A stretch of DNA of 58,168 bases from Streptomyces alanosinicus (lineage in GTDB: Bacteria; Actinomycetota; Actinomycetes; Streptomycetales; Streptomycetaceae). Positions 49,526 through 56,943 of this stretch are shown piece after piece. The translations under genes were made by a program, and so were the position numbers. The notes beneath the pieces were generated by a model that saw only the letters and a list, made by a program, of their open reading frames with translations, made no database searches and was not told the origin of the DNA. Numbering within the stretch: position 1 is the stretch's first letter; the number at the start of each line of letters is the position of its first letter. The stretch lies in NCBI RefSeq assembly GCF_014650595.1, contig NZ_BMVG01000042.1, positions 1 through 58,168 on the forward strand. The letters run 5' to 3'.

Positions 49526-49683
49526 AGGAAACGAGGCAGCAGGCCGGGGCGGAATTCAATGCGGAACATCCGTTCGATTACCTGGTCGAAGATTTCCGGT
49601 GGCCCGTAATCGGTCCGCCCGGAAATGGCGCCCCCAATTAATGGGACTCGTCACACAACTCCTCTCACTTTTGGGAGAAAATC

Positions 49684-50112
49684 ATGAACCGCGAAAGTAG
49701 CGTTGAAAACGTCGACCGTACAAGGCGGAGACGCTTCAGTCTCGCAGTCGGTATTGCCTCGGTCGCCATCGCTGGAGGCATCATCCTGCCGGCATCCGTG
49801 GCAATGGCCTCTCCGATGCCTCACTCGGTGGCCTCGGGCGTGTCCGGCCCGGATCCCGCTCTGGGCGGTTCCGGCTCAGGCAGCACCGGCTCGGGCAAGT
49901 CCGGCCCAGATCCCGCCCTCAGCGGTTCTGACTTGGGCTCCGGCTCGGGGAGCTCCGGCTCGGGCAAGTCCGCCCCGGATCCCGCTCTCGACGGTTCCGA
50001 CCTGGGTTCCGACCCTGGTCCCAGCACCGGCGATAGTCACTGCCACGATCACGACCACGATTACGACCACGACCATCATGGCCATTGCCATCACCACTGC
50101 CATCACCACTGA
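49684..50112 (+). CDS. Secreted protein with Ser-Gly repeats and a His/Cys metal-binding tail
   Basis: This encodes 142 aa from ATG 49684, with GGGAG nine bases upstream. The signal peptide spans about residues 14-42 (RRRRFSLAVGIASVAIAGGI to VAMAS). The mature part has three related units built on SGxGKSxPDPALxGSDLGS. The last 24 residues contain 14 histidines and 3 cysteines alternating with Asp (HCHDHDHDYDHDHH...). This is a strong candidate for an extracellular Ni, Zn, Cu or Co-binding protein. No known family was recognised. The flanks are non-coding, so it is expressed alone. Confidence 0.75.
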   Translation: MNRESSVENVDRTRRRRFSLAVGIASVAIAGGIILPASVAMASPMPHSVASGVSGPDPALGGSGSGSTGSGKSGPDPALSGSDLGSGSGSSGSGKSAPDPALDGSDLGSDPGPSTGDSHCHDHDHDYDHDHHGHCHHHCHHH

Positions 50113-50217
50113 CGGTGCCTCGGATGGCTCCGTCGAGGGCGCTGCGCCTCATCGCGGCCAGCAGAAAGGTGGTGAATAGCAGTTGACTGGCTCGTGCGCC
50201 GGTGAGAGAGCCTGTGT

Positions 50218-50253
50218 CCGGCTGGGTGGCACTTACACATGCCATCCAGCCGG
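50218..50253. terminator. Long hairpin downstream of the His-rich gene
   Basis: Fourteen-base arms CCGGCTGGGTGGCA and TGCCATCCAGCCGG with one G-T wobble enclose an 8-base loop. It lies 106 bases after the His-rich gene. The rest of the 453-base gap to 50566 shows no gene. Confidence 0.55.
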
Positions 50254-50565
50254 AAATTCAAAGAGCCGCACCATAAGTGAAGATAGGCGTATAGGCCACG
50301 AATGCCGATGGCCGAGTTTCAGCTACTAAGCGCTGAGTAGGCTCCGCGATTGCCCGGTCTCCTTGTCGGCTTTGTCGATGCTGCGGTACCCGGCGTCACC
50401 CTGAGATGCCGACGTCGGTGATGCCTCCTCATGCGCAGAGGGGACGTAACCGCGGGGACGGGACGGGCCCGCACTCCATGTACCAGGCATGACATAACCT
50501 CGTCATCGACCGATTCCGGCCATCGCAACACCGGCCGGGCACATTGTGAACGGGGACACAACACC

Positions 50566-52257
50566 ATGCGTGTTCGTCATGCCAATTCTCGTACCGCCGT
50601 CACGGGAACGGCGGCGCTCGCCATCCTGCTCGGATCCGTCTGCCTCGTCGGGGCCGGCACCCAGACCGCCGCCGCGGACAGCAGTGCGACGCTGCCCATC
50701 TCGGCGGACTGGCCGCGGGGCGAGATGGTGGTGGACGGGGTCCACCACCACGTCTTCATCAGCGACCCGAAGACCAACTCCGTCGTCGTCGCCGACTACA
50801 CGGGCAAGACCGTGGGCCGGATAACCGCCGAGACCAGCGGCACCGGAATGGCGCTGAGCGAGGACTCGTCCACGCTCTACGTCGCCCTGCCCGACGCCGA
50901 CGCGATCTCCGCTGTCGACACGGTCACGCTCAAGGAGACCGCCCGCTACGCCACCGGCGCGCACACCGCCCCGCTGGACCTGGCCTTCGCCGGCGGCAAG
51001 CTCTGGTTCGGCTATGGCGCGTACGCCCAGGGCGGGGGCAACATCGGCTTCCTCGACCTCTCCGCTGCCAAGCCGGGCGTCACGCTGAACCAGTCGGGCG
51101 GGGTGCCCTGGGAGTCGGCACCGCAGCTGACCACCGCCCCCGGCGGCGACCAGGGAGTCCTCGTCGCGGGGAACAAGGACCGCTCCCCGGAGGAACTCGC
51201 CGTCTACGACGTCTCCTCCGGTACGGCGCGGAAGCTCGCCTACCGCAAGCAGATCATGCCCGACAGCCTCGGCGGCCAGGAGGACCTCGCCGTCTCGCCG
51301 GACGGGAAGGAGATCGTCACCGCGGACGGTGTCGACGACTTCGTGACGCACCTCCGCCCCGACCTCTCCGGCGGCCAGGACACCAGGACCCTGGAGATCC
51401 AGGGTGAGCCGAACGCCGTCCAGTACGCCCCGAACGGCGCGCTGGCCGTGGGGGTCCGGTACGGCAAGGACGTGGACACCTACGTCTACCGGCCGGGAGA
51501 CAGCCGCGCGACCCGGTTCATCAGCACCGGCGACTACAACACCGTGCAGCCGCACGGTCTGGCCTGGGCACCCGACAGCAGCAAGCTGTTCATCCTCACC
51601 AGCGACGGCGCGGGCGGGAAGAACCTCGTTCTGCGGTCGTTCGACGACGCCACCAAGGCGATGACCAAGCTCAGTGTCAGCGCGCCCGCGAAGTCCCCGC
51701 TGGACCAGAAGCTCACCCTGACCGGCAAATTCGACCTCACCCTGCCCCGGCTTCCCGACACCCTGCCGATCGAGGTGACACGGACCGACCTCGCCTCACC
51801 CAAGGGCAAGTCGCTCGGCACCCACACGGTGTGGCTGTCGCGCGACGGCGAGTTCGAGATCGAGGACACCCCGGCCGCGGGCGGCACGGTCACCTACACC
51901 CTCCACTACCCCGGCGACGCCACGCATGCCCCCGCGACCGTCACCGCCACGGTCAAAGTCCCGCGCAACAGGACGACGCTGACCCTGGACGGAAACGGCA
52001 AGACCGTCACATCGGGGAAGAAGGCCACACTGACCGCCAAGCTCGGCAGGACGTGGAAGGAGCGCAAGGTCTCGGTCTACGCGCAACCGGCGGGCGGTGC
52101 GAAGAAGCTGGTGCGGGCCGCCGCGGTGGACCGCGCCGGCAAGCTCGTCATCACCTACAAGGTCACCAGGAACACGATCTTCACCGCGGTCTTCGGCGGT
52201 GACGCCCGCACCGAACCCGCGCAGGCCACCAGCACCATCAAGGTCAGCGCACGCTGA
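50566..52257 (+). CDS. Secreted beta-propeller (YVTN/WD40-like) protein with Ig-like repeats
   Basis: This encodes 563 aa from ATG 50566, with CGGGGAC upstream. The signal peptide ends near AGTQTAAA. Residues ~45-365 form a propeller with blades such as HHHVFISDPKTNSVVVADYT, LSEDSSTLYVALPDADAISA and DLAVSPDGKEIVTADGVDDF. The C-terminal ~190 residues are two Ig-like domains with TVTYTLHYPGDATHAPATVT and IFTAVFGGDARTEPA. Such proteins are common exported Streptomyces proteins of unknown role. It stands alone on the forward strand. Confidence 0.85.
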   Translation: MRVRHANSRTAVTGTAALAILLGSVCLVGAGTQTAAADSSATLPISADWPRGEMVVDGVHHHVFISDPKTNSVVVADYTGKTVGRITAETSGTGMALSEDSSTLYVALPDADAISAVDTVTLKETARYATGAHTAPLDLAFAGGKLWFGYGAYAQGGGNIGFLDLSAAKPGVTLNQSGGVPWESAPQLTTAPGGDQGVLVAGNKDRSPEELAVYDVSSGTARKLAYRKQIMPDSLGGQEDLAVSPDGKEIVTADGVDDFVTHLRPDLSGGQDTRTLEIQGEPNAVQYAPNGALAVGVRYGKDVDTYVYRPGDSRATRFISTGDYNTVQPHGLAWAPDSSKLFILTSDGAGGKNLVLRSFDDATKAMTKLSVSAPAKSPLDQKLTLTGKFDLTLPRLPDTLPIEVTRTDLASPKGKSLGTHTVWLSRDGEFEIEDTPAAGGTVTYTLHYPGDATHAPATVTATVKVPRNRTTLTLDGNGKTVTSGKKATLTAKLGRTWKERKVSVYAQPAGGAKKLVRAAAVDRAGKLVITYKVTRNTIFTAVFGGDARTEPAQATSTIKVSAR

Positions 52258-52440
52258 GCCCTCCCTCGACCGCCTGGAAACGCTCGTCCTCAACCGCCTT
52301 CAACGGTCGGCCAGGATCAACCGGCCCGCGCCCCGGCTCGGTGGGGAGTGCTGTGCGGCCGGTGCCGCGGTGCGGGGCGGCCGAAAAAATTCTCGCGGTC
52401 CGGGGCAACCTTTGCGGCGGCGGTGGCAACTGGGTGTTGT

Positions 52441-52458
52441 CCGGACCAGGTGGTCCGG
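52441..52458. promoter_or_regulatory. Palindrome upstream of the ricin-lectin protein gene
   Basis: A perfect dyad CCGGACCA-GG-TGGTCCGG lies 32 bases before the ATG at 52490. It sits where an operator or 5'-UTR hairpin would act. Two GGCAAC motifs lie just upstream (about 52404 and 52425) and could be extracytoplasmic-sigma promoter elements. Confidence 0.5.
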
Positions 52459-52489
52459 TCAGAGGCAACGGCCGAAAGAGAGCACCGAA

Positions 52490-54367
52490 ATGTTTCCTCG
52501 CCCATCCGCGTCGTCGGAGGCGTCGCCCGGCGGCGGTCGCGCCCACCGTCGTCGCCGTGGTCGCCTGTCGTTCCGCTCAGCCGCTCCGGAGCGACGGCAG
52601 GGGCATCGTGGCCGTCGGCTGTACCAGCGTCGGAGTCTGTGGGCGGCCGTCGGCCTGGCTGTCGTGGGCGGTTCCGTGGCCCTGGTCAACACGGCCTCAG
52701 CGGGAGTCGTGGATACGAAGGGCTGGTACGTACTGGTCAACCGCAACAGCGGCGAGGTGCTGGACGGCCTCTCCTACGCCACGTACGACGGTGCGGCGGT
52801 GGTGCAGTGGGGCCGTAACGGCGGGACCAACCAGCAGTGGCGGTTCATCGACTCGGGTGACGGGAACTACCGGCTGCAGAACCGGAACTCCGGCAAGGTG
52901 CTGGACGACTACGGCTGGTCGAAGACCGCCGGCTCCGCCATGGTGCAGTGGCGCGACCACAACGGCGCCAACCAGCAGTTCCACCTGGAGAAGTCGTCGG
53001 ACGGCTACGTGCGTCTGATCAACCGCTTCAGCGGCATGGCCGTTGAGGTCCAGAAGGGCTCCAAGGCCGACGGGGGCCGCGTCGCCCAGAACCGCGACAG
53101 CGGCGGCGCCAACCAGGAGTGGAAGCTCGTCCCGGCCGGGAGCGTCGAGGGCACCCCCACGCCCACCGCGCCCACCACGCCCGGCGGCAGCGTTCCGACA
53201 GGCCAGGCGCCGAGCGGTACCCACTCGCCGTCGCCGTCGGCCTCGGCGTCGTCTCCGGCCGCCGGTGGCGGTGCCGGTGGCGGCAGCTCGGCGAGAGGTT
53301 TCATGGGCAGTGACAGGGTGCTCATCGGTGGCTCGATGTCCGATGCCTCGGCAGCCGCCGCGCCGTTCGACGTGCGGTACGCCTATGTGCACAGCCAGCC
53401 CGCGCCCTCCTCGGACTACTACACGGCATCGCGCTGCAAGGCCGAGTGGTCGAGCTGGTGGGGCTGCTGGACCGGTGACACCACGGCGCCCGGCTTTTAC
53501 GTGACCTACGGCGACGCCAAGGTGGCCAAGGCGACGTACCAGGGCAAGCCGCGCCCGCAGAAGAACTTCTGGACCTGGTACTCGCTGCGCGACCTCGGGG
53601 ATGCGGCGGGCCAGGGCGACGGTCCGGGCGAGGTCGTCGCCATCAACAGGACCGACCTGCTCACCCGCTACATGAACGACTACCGCTTCTTCCTCCAGAA
53701 GATCGGCAACTCGCACGACATGATCGACATCGAGCCCGACTTCTGGGGCTACGTCCGGTCGCTCGGCAACCCGCACAAGGTCGCCGCCCAGGTCACGGCC
53801 TCGAATCCGACGGACTGCGGATCGCAGGAGAACAGCGCCGCCGGCCTGTCCCGCTGCCTGATCTCGATGGCGCACAAGTACGCGCCGAACACGGGCGCCG
53901 GGTTCCACCTGACCTGCTGGGACTGGCAGAACGACGTCCAGAAGTGCGTCGACGACTACAAGGACCTCGGCGCGTCGAACGCCGACTTCCTGGCCACCGA
54001 CGTGTCGGACCGCGACGCGGGCTGGTACGCGCTGCCGGAGCACGGCGGCCGTGACACCTACTGGAACGACCAGAAGGCCGCTGCCGCGCTGAAGTTCTAC
54101 AAGACGATGGCCGAGTCGGTGGGCAAGCCGGTGGTCCTGTGGCAGATCCCCGTGGGCAACATGGCGCAGAACAACACCCTCAACCATTACAAGGACGACA
54201 AGGTCGACTGGTTCTTCGGACACATGGACCAGGTGGCGGACGCACACATCGCCGGCCTCCTGTTCGGTGCGGGCCAGCAGGAACAGACCGGGGTCGAGAC
54301 CGACGGCGGAAACCTGATCAACAAGACGATCGCGTACCACAACTCGGGTGGCACGCCTCTCAAGTAG
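52490..54367 (+). CDS. Secreted ricin-type lectin protein with uncharacterised hydrolase-like C-terminal domain
   Basis: This encodes 625 aa from ATG 52490, with GAAAGAGAG upstream. A long Arg-rich leader (~45 residues) precedes the signal helix LWAAVGLAVVGGSVALVNTA. Residues ~75-200 form a ricin B lectin (CBM13) domain with three repeats ending NGGTNQQW, HNGANQQF and SGGANQEW. A Pro/Thr/Ser/Gly linker (205-265) leads to a ~360-residue domain with WTWYSLRDLGD, DMIDIEPDFWGY, NADFLATDVSDRDAGW and VVLWQIPVGNMAQ. This reads like a TIM-barrel glycoside hydrolase, but no family is recognised. It probably acts on an extracellular polysaccharide. Confidence 0.82.
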   Translation: MFPRPSASSEASPGGGRAHRRRRGRLSFRSAAPERRQGHRGRRLYQRRSLWAAVGLAVVGGSVALVNTASAGVVDTKGWYVLVNRNSGEVLDGLSYATYDGAAVVQWGRNGGTNQQWRFIDSGDGNYRLQNRNSGKVLDDYGWSKTAGSAMVQWRDHNGANQQFHLEKSSDGYVRLINRFSGMAVEVQKGSKADGGRVAQNRDSGGANQEWKLVPAGSVEGTPTPTAPTTPGGSVPTGQAPSGTHSPSPSASASSPAAGGGAGGGSSARGFMGSDRVLIGGSMSDASAAAAPFDVRYAYVHSQPAPSSDYYTASRCKAEWSSWWGCWTGDTTAPGFYVTYGDAKVAKATYQGKPRPQKNFWTWYSLRDLGDAAGQGDGPGEVVAINRTDLLTRYMNDYRFFLQKIGNSHDMIDIEPDFWGYVRSLGNPHKVAAQVTASNPTDCGSQENSAAGLSRCLISMAHKYAPNTGAGFHLTCWDWQNDVQKCVDDYKDLGASNADFLATDVSDRDAGWYALPEHGGRDTYWNDQKAAAALKFYKTMAESVGKPVVLWQIPVGNMAQNNTLNHYKDDKVDWFFGHMDQVADAHIAGLLFGAGQQEQTGVETDGGNLINKTIAYHNSGGTPLK

Positions 54368-54425
54368 ACGCACCCAGCCGGTGGCGAAGATGTCCACGCC
54401 GTAGAAATTGAAGGAAACGTGAAAG

Positions 54426-54469
54426 GTGCCCCTCCGGTGCTCAGGCGTGAGTACCGGAGGGGCACTTTT
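54426..54469 (+). terminator. Strong intrinsic terminator
   Basis: Thirteen-base perfect arms GTGCCCCTCCGGT and ACCGGAGGGGCAC with a 14-base loop are followed by TTTT. It lies 58 bases past the ricin-lectin gene, and is the clearest Rho-independent terminator of the window. Confidence 0.9.
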
Positions 54470-54505
54470 GGCTTTGCTTCGCGAACGGCAACGGTCCTAG
54501 CAGTT

Positions 54506-54631
54506 CATGACTGCGAATCCCTGCGTGAGCGGATGTAGCGCCAGCCGAAGTAGACCGCCCCGAGCACTCCCCCAACTGCACCAGCAACGCACAGTGCGGT
54601 TGCCCACAGGGCTATTTCTTGCGTGATCCAC
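54506..54631 (-). pseudogene. Remnant of a small membrane protein beside the IS fragment
   Basis: The reverse frame encodes ITQEIALWATALCVAGAVGG and VLGAVYFGWRYIRSRRDSQS before a stop. It is a clean single-helix protein end with a basic tail. No start codon precedes it before the transposase remnant, so its 5' end was probably lost at the insertion junction. Confidence 0.35.
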
Positions 54632-55146
54632 AACAGGCGCGGCGACGACAGCGGCGAGGCTGTTCCAGTCGATCGAGCACCAGCTGCGGCAAGGAGCCGG
54701 GCAGGGAGCGGATCGCCCGGCGGGCGGGCTCGATGATGGGCCGTCCGACGGAGAAGGAGGCGCGGATGCCGCCGGGCGCAGGGCTCGTATGCGGGTCAGG
54801 AAGGTTTTGGCCGATCCGGCGCTGTCGGCGCGGATGAGGATGTCGGTGCCGTGGTGGTGGGTTTCGGGGATCTGGGCGAGCGCGGCATCGAGCAACTGAT
54901 GTGGTCGGTGGCGGTGTTGGCCGCGGCGTTGCCCGGTCGCGGCAGGCCGGCCAGGGTCTCGCCGGTGTTGTCCAGGAAGCACGGCAGCGGGTGGCAGCCG
55001 AAGCCGTGCTTGTGGGCCGGCGCGGCGTTCGCTTTCTCGGAGCGGCAGGTCACCAGGGTGGCATCGATGTCCAGGACCAGGCCGAGCAGTTCACGTCCAC
55101 CGTCGGTGGAGACGGCGAGCCGGGGACGTGACCCCGTAGTGTGCAC
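54600..55146 (-). mobile_element. Degraded IS1380-family transposase
   Basis: Reading on the reverse strand, HTTGSRPRLAVSTDG (the usual IS1380 N-terminus) is joined directly to LGLVLDIDATLVTCRSEK, so about 100 residues are missing. HGFGCHPLPCFLDNTGETLA and LPRPGNAAANTATDH follow. A one-base loss near 54895 shifts the frame to LLDAALAQIPETHHHGTDIL. A second shift near 54800 leads to RASFSVGRPIIEPARRAIRS. The gene is inactive. Confidence 0.8.
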
Positions 55147-55149
55147 GCG

Positions 55150-55220
55150 GAAAGTGCCTTCCCGCTGGGCGGACGGGGACCTTGGACAAGCCTCATCGCC
55201 CCAGTTCAGAAGGCACTTTC
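55150..55220. repeat. Perfect 12-bp inverted repeat at the IS1380 remnant edge
   Basis: GAAAGTGCCTTC (55150-55161) and GAAGGCACTTTC (55209-55220) face each other across 47 bases, directly upstream of the transposase remnant's start. They are probably the left-end region of the former IS element. Confidence 0.6.
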
Positions 55221-55282
55221 GTGGTTTCGATCATGATGGGGACGCCGCCGCAAGCGAGACGCGCAGGCCAAAGAGCAGAACT

Positions 55283-56134
55283 CTAGGAGGCCCCGCCTGC
55301 GCTCGTTTGCGTGGCCAACTCCCCGCCCACGGTGTATGCGTGGCCGTCGGCCGTCCCCGTGACGGTGTAGCTGTCGTCCTTGGCGTCCCGGCCGCCCTGC
55401 TGGTGGTTGTACTGCCCGGCGAAGACCCACTGGCCCGCCGGGACCGTACGGCCGTCCTTGAGCGTCCAGGTGTAGACGAGGAAGCCGTTCTGCTCCTGGA
55501 CGGTCTGGGTGAAGTCCGTCTGGGGCAGGGAGCGCCAGGCGCCGGTGGAGGACACGCCGCCGGTCTGAGAGATCTTCAACTGGACGGTGAGCGCGGTGAG
55601 TTGCTTGGTCGTCTTGAGAGTGACATCGCTCTGGGACCAGAAGCCGTTGCTGTGCGGGTCCACGGAGCCGTCCGACCACAGCGGGCCGCTTTGCGCGCCG
55701 TGGGCCGCGGGCGGCTGGGCGGAGGCCCCGGCGCTCGGCGACCGACCGGTACTCGGCGCACCGGACGGCTGCGTGGTGCCCGCACCGGGCGCCGGGGCGG
55801 CGGTGCGGGCGGGCGGACGGCTCGCGGTGGCGTCCGGTGAGGTGCGGGGCGTGGGGGAGGCGCCGACCGTACGGTCCTGCGTCGGGGGGCGGTGCTTCAC
55901 CGCGGACGCCACCGCGTACCCGCCGACGGTGAGCACTCCGGCAACTGCCGCGGTCGCGCTGACCAGCCGTACCCAGCCCAACAGCGGTGGCCGCGTGGCC
56001 CGGTGGCCGGGGCGGGACGGCGCGGCCATGCCGCGCTCCACGCGGGCCAGGATGCGCGCGCGGTCGGGTTCATGGGCCCCGGCCGCCTCGTGCAGCCGGG
56101 CGCGCAGCTCGTCGTGCACGTCCTGCTGCCTCAT
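55283..56134 (-). CDS. Membrane protein coupled to the SigE-family sigma factor (possible anti-sigma)
   Basis: This encodes 283 aa from ATG 56134, overlapping the sigma factor stop (ATGA). A short cytoplasmic N-terminus (HDELRARLHEAAGAHEPDRA) is followed by one membrane helix (WVRLVSATAAVAGVLTVGGY). A Pro/Ser/Thr/Ala-rich linker and a beta-rich extracellular domain of about 110 residues follow (DVTLKTTKQLTALTVQLKIS, WTLKDGRTVPAGQWVFAGQY). The layout fits membrane anti-sigma or sigma-associated sensor proteins. No zinc-binding HxxxCxxC motif is seen, so anti-sigma function is inferred from position only. Confidence 0.72.
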   Translation of the reverse strand: MRQQDVHDELRARLHEAAGAHEPDRARILARVERGMAAPSRPGHRATRPPLLGWVRLVSATAAVAGVLTVGGYAVASAVKHRPPTQDRTVGASPTPRTSPDATASRPPARTAAPAPGAGTTQPSGAPSTGRSPSAGASAQPPAAHGAQSGPLWSDGSVDPHSNGFWSQSDVTLKTTKQLTALTVQLKISQTGGVSSTGAWRSLPQTDFTQTVQEQNGFLVYTWTLKDGRTVPAGQWVFAGQYNHQQGGRDAKDDSYTVTGTADGHAYTVGGELATQTSAGGAS

Positions 56135-56700
56135 CGGTTCCTTCCTCCGCTCTCGCTGGTGCCCCGGGTCATCGCCGCGTGCACCTTCCGCTCCGCACCC
56201 TGGGTGCCGAGCAGCCGTTGCAGTTCGGCCATGCCCCGGGACGTCTGGCTCTTCACCGTACCCACCGACACCCCGAGGGCGAGCGCGGTGTCCTTCTCCG
56301 AGAGGTCGAACGCGTGCCGGAGCACCACACACGCCCGTTTACGGAACGGCAGCCTGCGCAGCGCCTCCTGGACGTCCACCACCCCGGCCACGTCCGGGTT
56401 CTCGGTCCGCTCCTCGCGATGCGACCAGAACAGGGCGATCCGCCGGCGCTCGCGCACCGCGCCGCGGATCCGAGTGCGGGCCAGATTGGCGACCACGCCC
56501 CGCGCGTACGCCACCGGATGGTCGGCCGCGCGCACCCGGTCCCAGCGGTGCCACAGCGCCAGCAGCGCATCCGCCGCCAGATCGTCGGCGGCGTCCGCCT
56601 CACCGGTCAACAGGCCTCCCAATCGGGCGAGTTCGGCGTAGTGGCGTTCGAAGAAGGCATGGAACTCCACCGAGGCGGCGTCGTCGACGACTGTGCCCAC
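56131..56700 (-). CDS. SigE-family extracytoplasmic-function sigma factor
   Basis: This encodes 189 aa from GTG 56700, with GAGAAGAGG about 14 bases upstream. Sigma region 2 is FHAFFERHYAELARLGGLLT then GEADAADDLAADALLALWHR. Region 4 is ALRRLPFRKRACVVLRHAFD, LSEKDTALALGVSVGTVKSQ and TSRGMAELQRLLG. The spacing and the GEADAADDL...WxRWD motif fit the actinobacterial SigE70 group. It is co-translated with the downstream membrane protein. A dyad at 56732-56747 lies between promoter and start. Confidence 0.92.
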   Translation of the reverse strand: MGTVVDDAASVEFHAFFERHYAELARLGGLLTGEADAADDLAADALLALWHRWDRVRAADHPVAYARGVVANLARTRIRGAVRERRRIALFWSHREERTENPDVAGVVDVQEALRRLPFRKRACVVLRHAFDLSEKDTALALGVSVGTVKSQTSRGMAELQRLLGTQGAERKVHAAMTRGTSESGGRNR

Positions 56701-56731
56701 GGGCGACCTCTTCTCGGTGCGACTCTGTGAG

Positions 56732-56747
56732 TGTCATGGGAATGACA
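56732..56747. promoter_or_regulatory. Dyad TGTCAT-N4-ATGACA upstream of the sigma factor
   Basis: Perfect 6-base arms TGTCAT and ATGACA flank GGGA, 32 bases before the sigma-factor start. It is a candidate operator or hairpin in the 5' region. Confidence 0.45.
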
Positions 56748-56943
56748 TGCGAACATCCGGAGGGTGTGCCCGGACGGAGATCCGGAAGCGTAACAGTGAT
56801 CATTCGGTGAAGACGTACGTGGGTTCGGACGGTGTATGACCCGTCGAACCCGATTCCGTGACGCGGAAAACCCGCGGGCCGCGTGGTCAGCGGGCGTCAG
56901 CGCATGTCAAGGGCGGTTCCCCGGGTCGTTTCGGTGGGGTCGG

